A program made the position numbers and the translations under genes. From positions 219,822 through 283,821 of the forward strand of contig SSNU01000042.1 in NCBI GenBank assembly GCA_012064415.1: DNA of 64,000 nt, in the 5' to 3' direction. Under the pieces are notes generated by a model. That model had not been told where the DNA came from. It was given only the letters and a program-made list of their open reading frames with translations, and ran no database searches. Positions 34,901 to 46,900 of this stretch are shown piece after piece. Each line of letters opens with the position of its first letter. Position 1 is the stretch's first letter. Source of the stretch: Gyrodactylus bullatarudis. Taxonomy: Eukaryota > Platyhelminthes > Monogenea > Gyrodactylidea > Gyrodactylidae.

Positions 34901-37900
34901 ATAAGTCACGTAGAGATCTCTTCTCAGATATGAAAAGGCCTCCTACTCCAATTCCTACAAGATGGGGTACTTGGATTGAAGCTGTTGAATATTATTGTGA
35001 AAATCTTCCTGCTGTGAGAAAGATTTTTTCGGAAGAAAATGAGGATGGAATCATTATGAAGAACGTGAAAAAGTGCTTAGCAAATGATCAGTTGACAAGA
35101 GATTTATCAATGATCCAACGATGTTACATGCCACTTGTTCAGTCAATCAAAGAAATGGAGAATCGTAAAACTTCATTAAAGAAAGGAATCGAAATTATTC
35201 AGAATCTTGATTTTAAAGAGGATCCCTTAAAAATAGCCCAATACTTGAAAAGCCGGCTTAACGAAAATGACGCAACGAAAATTTTTCAAATGGAAGATGA
35301 AAATATTAGTCCTATGGAGTACAATCTTTTGTTGAGTTGCAACCCGACTTCAGCTGATGTTGAAAGATGTTTTTCAAAACTTAAGCATTTTTATGACAAA
35401 AATAAAACATTCAAAGAAGAGAACTTGGAAAAATATTTTATTTTGTATGCTAACAAAACTGACTAAAATTTCCCCCTTTTTTCCATTTTTAAAAATAAAA
35501 TTGCGATTTATTTGCCCCTTTGAAGATATTTTTGCGATATTTTTCATTATTTTTTTCCATTTATTTGCCGCCCTACTAATCAGTAATAGCGGTCTGCCCC
35601 TCTTTCTTCCACTCTTTCCTCTAGCCTCCTAATGCGGTGTTCTATGTAAATTGCATCTAATAGAAATTTGAATCTGTATCCTAGATGAGCCTGCATTGAA
35701 TCATCTATTGTGTCCTTTGAGCAATTACTTTATTGAGGATATTATTGCTTTTGTAAACAAGCCTAAGTAAAGCAAGAGGAAGGCTTCATTAAAAGGCAGT
35801 TTCGAAGGTTGCAATTGTGAGATCTTCTAGGTTGGCTAAATTAAGAACAGCAGGATCAATATCGTGTGCATTTTAGAAGAAAAGGATTTAAAGAATTTAG
35901 TTAGATAGATTTATTTATTCCGAATGAAGAAGCATTTCAGACTAATCCTTATCCTGCTCCTGCTCCGGCTGCTGCTGGGGCTGAAGTATTAGCTGGCATG
36001 GCTGTAGTCGTCGTGGGTTTAGCTGTAGTTGTAGTATCGGGAGAGCAGGCAAGAGCTGCTGACATGATGACCAAGAGTCCGATGGTGATCTTTTTCAAGA
36101 AATTCATTTCACTGTATTTGTTGATGTGAACTACTCTCATAGAATAGTGGATATTTATAATTTCAAAAGGTTACGTAATAGCCAATCATCACAACAAAGT
36201 TGTGCTCTGTTGTATCAGTCAGGCGAATGAAAAGAATTAAACCTGTCAAGTTTGATGTGAGTGCTCAAGTGTCCTCGGGTTGAAGTTTCTATAATTGTAT
36301 ATTTCTTAAGATGTATCATCAAGAGTATCAAACTATAAATGATTAAGGTGTTGGCATTAATTGTTTGAAAATCCTTCATTTTTCGAATCCTTTTGATTTC
36401 GATTTGAATTCATGAGGAAGATGAGAGAACGATCAAAAATTGATAACAGTTTTATTCCACTGGGTCTCTTCAGACTTAAGAAAACTTTTCAAGGTACATC
36501 AATAAGTATGGAATTTTTTTTTGGTTTTAGATTACGTTGATTACGAATATAAGAACCAACCGCTAGTTTATTCAGTTAGTTTGGGGTTATTGGCCTAAAA
36601 AAACCATTTTCAGACACTGACAATGGCTAATTTTTTTATTCAAAGAGATTTATCATTCATTTTATTTTCGAATACAGGCATGGTTTCTCAATGGAAGTTT
36701 CCCATTTTATTTTCTCTTTGATCTCTGTAGGTGGTTTTCCAAAAGAAACTTTCTTAATATTTTCTAGGAAATATTTTAATTTTTCTTAATTGTCATAAGT
36801 TTTTAATAAAAAATCGTGTAGCTTGAAAAGTCATAGTTAATTCAAAAGAATATTATTTTTTCTTTTAGGAAAGTGATCAATAAATTAATTTCATTTTCTT
36901 CAAAACAGAATTATGACTTGAGTAAGTTACCTGTGCCATACATGACCCCATTTATTTTTACAATACAAGACTTTCTGCTCTCCCATTGGTGAAAGGAATC
37001 TCTCACTCTGGGTCGGGTAGGAGCACTAGCGTTCCTCTATTTATGAACTCATTACTTTTGTCTCTTCAGTAGATTCGGGCCTTTCAAGAATTCACCTATT
37101 AGTTTGCTGTCTCTCTGTCGTTTTCGCTTAATTAATGGTTTATTCATCAACTTTACCCTTGTGTTATCAACTACTGTTGACTTCTCGGGTTTTTCACATT
37201 TTGCCAACTCTACGCTAGATGCTTTTGTATGTTTATTATTGGCTACAGCCAACTTGTCTTGATTTTCACTATGATTCCCGCTTTTGTTTTGATTTGAACT
37301 AAACTTAAGTGGGAGTGTGGGCTCAACACCATTTCATTAAAAATAATTTCCGACACTTTTCTATACATTTTCCCTATCTACTTTCAAGTAACTGCACAAC
37401 TAATACTGATATTTTTTTCTAATAAATAAGGTAGACTTGGTTAATTCTACTTGAATACTTTCCTTTGGTCTAATTTTTTCGGTAAGATTATTAAATAGGC
37501 CATTTAATAGTCTTTAACCCTAAGTTATAGGGTCTTTATTTCTACAGAAAATTTTAGCTTTAATATTTTTAGCCATGGTTTATTTAGTAAAGTCCCAGAG
37601 AATTTTTTTTCATGATTCGAATTCGATCTTTTGTCTATCCTATGGTTTGTGAAAACGCTGATTACAAATTTATAGTTTTTTAACACAATTATTAAGTTAC
37701 CGATTAAAAAGGATCATTTTTTGATCCGAAAATAGACCATCTTTGTAGCTTTGACAGATAGAGTTCAGGCGATTGCATATTTGAATACAGGTATAAAAAG
37801 TTATCTTACTTTTTACCTATGATCCTGGAAAGTAGGTTTTTAAAAAACGTTTTAAACTTAAATTAGTTTTTATAAAGAAAATCAACATTCTTTGAATTAG

Positions 37901-40900
37901 TATAGCACTATAGTTTGACAAATGATAGAGCTGAGATCTTTGCGTAATCCAGGAGTTTGACAGATTTACTATCGAATGGGGGTGGTAAACGAAATGTAAA
38001 AATACTATAGATATAGCAGTAAAACATGTCGCAGTGTGTTGAGTTTGAATACGTAACCGTAGCTCTTATACATTTGTATATTTGAGAATGCTACCAGTAT
38101 ATTTTCGTAAATCACCCCATCAATTTTGTTAAAAGAGTAAAAGTTTTAAAGCAATAATCAAACTTATAATTTTGAACCAAGTAGTTCTTCAGGGAGCTGT
38201 TCGGCATAGATTCACTATAACGTTGTCTTCTGGCTTGTATTGATCTATCTGTAGAAAAAGAAGAATGGGGAGAGAAAGGTGTAGTATTTCTTAAAGAATA
38301 AGGATTATAAAAGTTTCAGTGACTGTTACAGTAATCAGAATTATTAGGGTAATATAACTCTGATAATTTGTAATAAAAATTTGAGTCCAAACTATTTTTA
38401 TCAGGGTAATCTAAATGTTTTTTATTCTAATCACTATAAGTTTTATAATCCTTATTCTTTAAGAAATATTACACCTTTCTCTCCGCTTTCTTCTTTTTCT
38501 ACAGATAGACCAATACAAGCTAGAAGAAAACATAGTCAGGTACCAACCGAACAACGTTATAATCAATAATCAAACTCTTCAAAAATCTTGTTTCCCATTG
38601 GTTGATGTTTTTCCGCTATCGTAAAAAGTATTACCGTTTAACTAGTGTATTTTTTCAATTCTTGAAATATAGTCTTATGATCAGTGATCACAATACATTC
38701 ATGCTGGAAAATCAACTGTGAAAAAATCAAAAAAATACTTGACCAAAATGTCAATCGACGTGGAGTAACATGAGAGAAAGAGCGAAATATATCGTTTCTT
38801 TAAACTTCTTTATGAGTCAAGAATCAAATAAAATTTGTGTCCAAATTCTAATACATCTTACATAAAGAGGATGTTGCTTTTATTCACGATGGAAAAAACC
38901 CAATGAGATATACAGATTCATTCTAGATTTCAACATCAAAGGATTGTATATTGAATATTTATAATTTCACGCCAATAACCTGTAGGCAGAAGAATATAGT
39001 TAGATAAATGTATTTATTTTGAATCATTAAGCATTTCAGACTAATCCTTATCCTGCTGGGGCTGGAGCTGCTGTTGTGGTTGGCATGGATGTAGTTGTTG
39101 TAGTATCAGGAGAGCAGGCAAGAGCTGCTGACATGATGACCAAGAGTCCGATGGTGATCTTTTTCAAGAAATTCATTTCACTATTTACTGAATTTTTTGA
39201 TGTGAACTACTCTCATAGAATAGTGGATATTTATAATTTCAAAAGGTTACGTAATAGCCAATCATCACAACAAAGTTGTGCCCTGTTGTATCAGTCAAGC
39301 GAATGAATAAATTCGAATTTTTTTTTGCTTTTTTTACAACTTTTCAAAAGACGCTCATCCAAATGAAAAATTCCATTCACTTTAACAGTTTAGATCTTTA
39401 ACAGACTAGATCTCGCATTGAATTGTGAAGATACGAACAGTCTCGTTATTTTATTCGATATCTTACATTTGTAGTTGCTTTTACTTTGCTACTTCGATCA
39501 TTCCTAAGCTGTTTCACCTTCTCTCCATTTCTCTGTGTGAAATACATCAATCTATTTCAAGCTTGATAGATTTTTCACCAGTCTTTTTAATTACTCAAAC
39601 AAAGCTGGATCAATACAAAATAGTTTTTTCTCAAGTTTCTCAAAGTCACATATCCATTAAAATCAGTTATTCGAATTAAATAATTAACGGAATCCAGAGT
39701 AACGTTTTCTTCTCATGCTGGATAGAAGACCTTGAGTGGGAATCGTACTCACTACTGTACTTAACCCTAACCCTCCACATCCCAAATAATTGTTTTTTTC
39801 ATCACACAAATTAGGAAATTTGTAACCTTAATAAAATAATTTCACTGATTGAGAATCTGAATTCATTTTTGAAAGCCGATTTATCTCATAAAAGATAATA
39901 AATTTATCATTGGGTTTAAAAAGAACATTTTAAGCGTTTATGAACCTCTCAGTTTTTTTTATATTAGAGTTTGTGAATCATTTACTTTCGCTAATTTTGT
40001 TTTGTTTTTTTATACCACTCATGGTTTCTGTTATGGACTAGGCTATGGGTGTTTTTTCAAAAAAATGAATAAGAGTAAATATTTTCTTTGTCTAATGATC
40101 CTGAAAAATAACGTTTGATTCCTCTCAGACCTTGAAATCAACAAAATTTTTCAACTCAAAGTTTAAAAAAATTTGAAAAAATCGCGCCATCTCGAATTTT
40201 AAAATTTCTCTAAAATTTTCCAAAAAAAACTTTTTTCCAAATTTTTTTTTCTCAATTCAGTAAAAGTGTACATTTTGAATCAGTTACCAAAAAATCTTTC
40301 AAAATTTTCGATACCTTGATGAAAAAATGAGATTTTTGTAAAAATCATGAATTCCCAAATTCATCGAGAGTAGCTGTACTATTCATAGCGTAACAAGCCT
40401 GTTTCCCGTATCAATAAAAAATTGTTGGAACTTATATCCATGGCTTCATTCCGCTTTTAAAAGGTCATAGATGCATGCTCTCTCTAGACATTGACTGTAA
40501 TATTCTTGCCTCTTGATGGACTGATTATTCGTTGGAATATAAAGCAAACGTTTGTGAATTTAGATTCTCTTGAAGATGATTTTTTATTTTTACTTAGTCT
40601 AGACTTGATTCTAAATTCGCATTTCTCAAAACATCATCAGTGGTATTGCTTTAAGAATGAAAAGTTAAAAAGGTTCATTCAAGCTAATAATTTACAAATC
40701 TTGAAAGAAATATTAAAAGATGAATAAAATTAGAACAAATGTGAGCTGAAAAAAACACCAAAACTCTCCAATAAATAGCAATAATGGAGCGAAAAGTGAA
40801 AAAGCTTACATAGGCCATGGAAATTGAAGATTATAAGAATAGTTTTTTTGAACACACACCTTACAATAATATAAAATTGAAAATTTTATGTACAACACTG

Positions 40901-43900
40901 AGACTGTTTAGTTTGATTCATAAAGATTTACTCAAACCGGAAGAGAAGACTCTACTAATTTATAAATTCCAATGTGACTGTGGTGCTTCTTACATAGGTA
41001 GAACAATTAGGAAGCTGTCTACACGATCAAATGATCATCTGAATAAGGATTCTACAGTGACTACTAGGCATATCAAACAAGAGCTTCCACGAGCTTTCAT
41101 CGATTCTCATTGGTTCATGCAATCTACCAATAATATTCAACCCAAATTAGCCCTATATATACTAGGATCTATCCCATTTTAATTTATCTCTTCTCACTTT
41201 ACAGGACTACCTGTATATGATTCTAAATTGTTCAAAAATTCTCACATCCTATGCTACAAGAGTTTCCGAATTTATAGAATTCATTATTTTTTCATGTTTG
41301 ATACTCAACATTTAAAATAACGGAGTTACTCTAAAGTAGTCACAAGAAATTTTAATCAAGCACGAAAACTATGTCTTTTTGGAGGCGATGAAGTATTTCA
41401 CTCTCATTTGAACAGGTGGATTAAAATAGCCTCGTTCGAGTTTCAATGTATTTTGGGTCAGACATTAAAAAATCGTATATGCATAGTGTATCATGTAATG
41501 TAAAAAGGTTATGTATTTGACTTTTGCATGCAACCATACGGAGTATCTTGTCTTTACGGGTCTTGATGAATTTTTCGGGTGTATATTTTTTACTTTTCTT
41601 CCTAGAATAATACACGTAAGCCTAGTTGACCAATGAAATCAAATTATAGATTTGATAAATTTGTTAAGGAAAATTAACAATGATTAATTTAATAGCTAGT
41701 AGAAAGATTTCAAGGTCGTTTTTTATATTCAATCCATCCCAATTTAACCCTACAGTGAGTCATTATATCTGTCTTATTGGGACTGGTAACCTTCTTAAGC
41801 TATAATTCTAAATAATTTTTTGGCCACTTTTCTGAAAGAAGAACTATACTATCAAGAAAAGTGTTTTATATTAAATCCATTCCAGTTCAAACAATGCTCG
41901 TATTGCTGTGTCAACTCAAAATACGACCTATTTAACTGTTCTGGAAATAGTCTTTGCATATGCCGAAACCAAGAAACTATTCATTTTTCAACAGTGTTGA
42001 ATGCAAAAACATAAAAATAAGGAATTAATTTAAAGACTAAGAAATTTTGAGATCTGAAGATCCATTATTAAAATTTTTGGAGACTTTCAAAATTGTGAGA
42101 AATATTGATCTGGGGACAAGGACAATAACAAAAAGATTTATATATATCAAGAAGCTTCACAATATGAGAGATTAAGAGATAAATAATTACTGAAAGCTTT
42201 AATAGATGCCAACAGTCATCGAAATTTCCTGAGATGATAAATAAAAGAAGGCTTTAAATCATTTGGCAGTGAATTCATCTTCGTCTTCAGCTGCTGTAAT
42301 TTTTTCTTTAATCTCTTTAGACTGTAAGCTTGTTTAGAAACAGCAGGCTCACAACTCATAAGCTATCAAGCTGAAACCCTGATCTGAATTCTATTGAAAA
42401 CTTAATTTTCTTATTGGATAAATTTTGCTGAAAGTCTTTTGTGAAAATTAAGATTCAAACGGCCTAATATTGAATTTCCTTCAATTTTTAATTAAAAAAC
42501 GCAATTCATCATGGGCTTCGAAGTGTTCTAAAGACAGAAATGAATTCTTATTTTTGATTGAAAATCAATTTTCATTAATTTTTATATTTACTCATGAGTA
42601 TGCCTTTCATTATTTTTTTTCAAGGACAAAAATACCATTAAAATTCAATTTTTAAATGAAATGAAAATTAAACTAATGAAAAAAAGAAATTTATATTCGA
42701 AATAAAATCAAAATACTTGAAAGTAAACCTGATTTAAGAAAAAAAATTTTACTTTACTGGTTTTTTCGAGAGCAGAATCCAGAATGATCTTCGATGACAA
42801 GTCAGGGTTTAAAAATATTTTTTTTTTCTTGATCTGATCCGATTTTCTGGGTCGATCAAATCTTAAATCATAATTTTCCAGAAAATGATGTATTTCTAAA
42901 TTGAGACGTTTTTCCAAATTTTCAAATCAGATTCATGAAATTCAACTATTTTCACACATGCCAGTGTAAGGAAAATTTCCTGCGTCATGCCTGACAGGTT
43001 CAAAAAGAGATTTGAAATTTATGATTTTGCTGAAAAAACCGAAATTAGAGAGATAGTATCGAGCATAACTTCTAAACTAGAGCTGATAACTGAAAAGTTT
43101 GAGACAACGAGTTGTAGAGAATTTTTCGCAGTTTATCACAATTCTTAACCCTTTTTGAAAAAACTCTTTTGATCACTCTCCCACTTTCAAATCAATAAAA
43201 AATTTCAGTTCAAAGTTCGAAAAAATGGGATTTTAGCGAAAAATTGATTAAATCATCTGATAAATTTAGTTGGAAGTTCAGTAAATCAAGACAGTCTTCC
43301 TTGTCATTATTTCTTTTGTAAAGCAGCCAAGAGTTAACGATTGATGCAAATAGAACCCATTGGAATATAGCAAAGTACCTAAAATAATAATTGTTAATAA
43401 AAAAAGTCTTACCAATTTTTTGCTCTGTGGTTTGGCTGGTATCTAGACATGAAAGAATCGAATAGATCAACACCACCCATTGACTTGTTATAAACTGATA
43501 CGATTTCGGGATAGGGTACATCTATTCTTTTACTGCTTTTGGAGCACCAGCGTTTAATATTTGAAATGGGCTCAGCACCAGCAAAAGTTGAAGTGAAAGT
43601 TACAGCTTTGTTGTCAAACCATCTTAGAAAGTAAAGTTTTTCAGACTCCGAATAGAGTAAATCGTAGCTGCCTCTGCCTTTTTTCTTGAGATCTTTATCT
43701 TGTAATAAAGATTTTCCAGTAAGACCCAAACGGTTTGATCTAATCTGGGGAGAAAGTAATGTTGACTTTTGGATGTAATCTTGTATCTCTCATGTTTTGG
43801 ATAATCGGTACAGTTTGGACCGTTTCCTGTAGAGGAGTTTCATTGAATAAGGGAAGAGCCGAGCATAAATAATCAATTTGGTCTTCAATCTCTTCTAATT

Positions 43901-46900
43901 CTTCATCAGAGTTTTCAGCATCTGGAATTAAGACAACTTGCCAAAAATCTCCCTTTCTTGATTCTTTATATGTTGCTTCACTATCCATACCTTTAAGTGC
44001 CGTTTGGACATATATGTCCTGTAGTTTGAACGTTAATAACTCTTTCTACCATCGAGTTACGTAATCCAATAAAGCTTCATCATAAAGTCAAGGTTGAATT
44101 CTATTGGTCACCTAAATTATAAAATGAAAAACATTGTTTTTCCCATGGAAAACTTATAAAAAAAATTTTCAATAAATCAAAAATAATTCTCTAAATAAAT
44201 CTTCAATTTTGAAATAGAAAAAAATGGAACATAGTTAAAAAAACACATCATTAGAATGTTAAAAAAAGTTCATGATTAAGTGAAAAAAAAATTGAAAAAT
44301 AACGAAATTATGTAGGTTTAAAATAGATGGACATATATGTCCATCGGCACCGAAAGGGTTAAAGAATTTTAATGCGAGTTTTAATAAACTTTTTAGAGCA
44401 AATATAAGACCTTAAATTCAGTCAAACACAAATTCGAATATTTCTCGAAATCCAAACGCTGAAAAATTCTCAAAATTTCAGAATCTCATTATTTTAACCT
44501 GACAAGCATACTGTAAAATGAATGAAAAAAATATTTTTTAGAAATTTTATTTATTTATTTACTTTTGAGTAGCACTCGTTAAAACTGAAAATAAATTTAA
44601 TAATTTGGTTATCTTGACAGTTTCTCTTGAAATAAAAGACATTGTTTTCTTGATGAAGCATTGCTCCCCAGATTAAGATGCTGGTGCGTCTGCAGCTGCC
44701 GCCGGAGCCTTTGTAGTTGTCGTTGATGCTGGTGGACATCCACTGATAAGGCTTATGGAAACAGCCAAGATCATAATTACTGATAGAAATTTTCTCGACA
44801 AATTCATGTTCTTCTAACAAGAATATTAATTCTAACGAATTTCTACACATTTATATATTAATCAGCATTTTGAAAATTGACCAATCAGGTCCAACCTTCT
44901 GACTTTTTGACGAATTCCATCTCTTTCTCTCTCTCTGTGTGTTAACCATTCTACCATTGTAATGTTATTGTAGATTTCTCTATTTTCAATTTCTTTTTTC
45001 TTTTCACACAGATGTCTCAACTCTATACTACAAAATAAGAAGAAAGTTATTTCTTTCACTTTTGACTATCATTACAAATGTTACAAATTCCTTTTGATAT
45101 ATGTACAACTACATATTCCAATCACTTGTAACACAACATGGATACTCATCTGACTGGTGTGAGATAGAATATTTATGAGATTCAATCTTCTCACATAAAC
45201 ACATAAAAAATACAAATGAAATACTATTTACTAGTCTAAATTAATATAAATTAATATTTTACTCATCCTTAATCATAAATAGTCATGGTGTAGAATGAAT
45301 TTTCATCCACTACTGCCTAGCCAAGTAAAGATGGTTAACCCTCGTCCTGTAAATGGGGTCTCTGTGGACCCCATTTGTATTGATTTTCCTATGTCATTTT
45401 TGTCATTTCCAGGGCGAGGGTTAATATGAAGATGGGAATTTATGTTTTTCACAAAATTCTCATTTTTTTCATCAAGAAATCGAATTTGATCAGGATTTTT
45501 TTGAACTTTGAGTTGAAAATTTTGTTGATTTCAATTTGAGAGAATGATCAAAAGTTGATTCTTAGGATCACAATAAGACGAAAAAAACCGATGATCATAA
45601 TAAAATTTTTGATAAATTCGTCATTTTTCTGGGATCTTGAAATATCAAATTTCATCGACTTTCAAGTAGGGAAAATGATGAAAAAATCAAATTTTGATTT
45701 TATGGAGTGATTCTTAAAACTAATTGTGACCCTAAAAATCAACTTTTGATCACTCTCTCAACATTAAAATCAACAAAATTTTTCAACTCAAAGTTCAAAA
45801 ATTGGGAATTTGGCGCCTCTTCAAAATTTCAAATTAGCCGTATTTTCCTTAAAAATTGATTTTTTCTTAATTTTTTTCTCTGTTTTCTGAAAGAGGGTCT
45901 CATGATCTAGATTCCAAAAATCCTGATCAAATTCGATTTCTTGATGGAAAAAATGAGAATTTTGTAAAAATCATAAATTCCCATCTTCATATTAACTAGG
46001 TGTAGTTAAAGCTTCAAATATACAGCCAATTTCTGGATCAAAAGATGACTCATTTCTTTAATCGATAACCAACTCTTTAACTCTTAAAATAATTGCGTTA
46101 AAATGACTGTAAATTCGAAATCAGCGTATCTACAAACCATACCATTGACAAAACATTGTATGCGAGTCATAAAAAGTCAAGCCAAAGTAATTCAGTCGGT
46201 CAGACCATGTTTTTTACTCTTGAACTATAAATAGGGCCGCAAATTTGCATATTCTTAGGTTTATCTTGAATAATATTTGATCTGCAAGGTATGCCTGTGA
46301 GAAGGCTATCAAAAGGATAATGAAACTGACTAATCCCTTATATGCAAATTTGACAAATTTACTAGCCTAAAAGTAATTGTTGCACTCATGAAATGGCACA
46401 GAGCTTATAAATAATAATCATTTTGCTGCATGTGAAAATTATCTCTTTCGTGAGAGTTTCTTCAGAGTATTCTTTCTGTCTAACACAAAAAAATATTCTC
46501 TCTTGGTTAGATAAATAAATTTGAAAAGTTTACTGACCACATTTTGTTTGACTTTATCTATATGCATTGCACATGAGTCTATTGTATTGTTTTGGTCTCT
46601 GAATGAATCGATCACTCATTTCCATGAAATAATCATGTTATCTAATGATCAAGTGTACGTTTCTCAAAGGTTTAATTGGAATATAATTTGAGCTAAAAAA
46701 ACACCAGAAGCTCATCAGCTAATATCAGAAATGAAGAGAAAGGTGTAAAATAGTTCACATGGGTCAAGGTTATAGGAATAATTCTTTAAAACACAAAAGT
46801 CTTGTCTTATTTAGAATTTGTCAAGAATTAAATTTTTTGAATCAGGTTTGTTATTTTGAAAAGAATAGTAGTAGTAACATAACAACCATAGTTTCAGTGA

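Noticed and set aside
39762..39775. Telomere-like TTAACCCTAACCC
   Set aside because: Only two units, inside an intron; too short to mean a telomeric repeat.
41820..42014. Cys-rich 64-codon frame on the plus strand
   Set aside because: No signal peptide, homologue or promoter; likely chance in AT-rich DNA.
46226..46238. Strong orphan TATA (CTATAAATAGGGC)
   Set aside because: No supported reading frame follows within several hundred bases on the plus strand.
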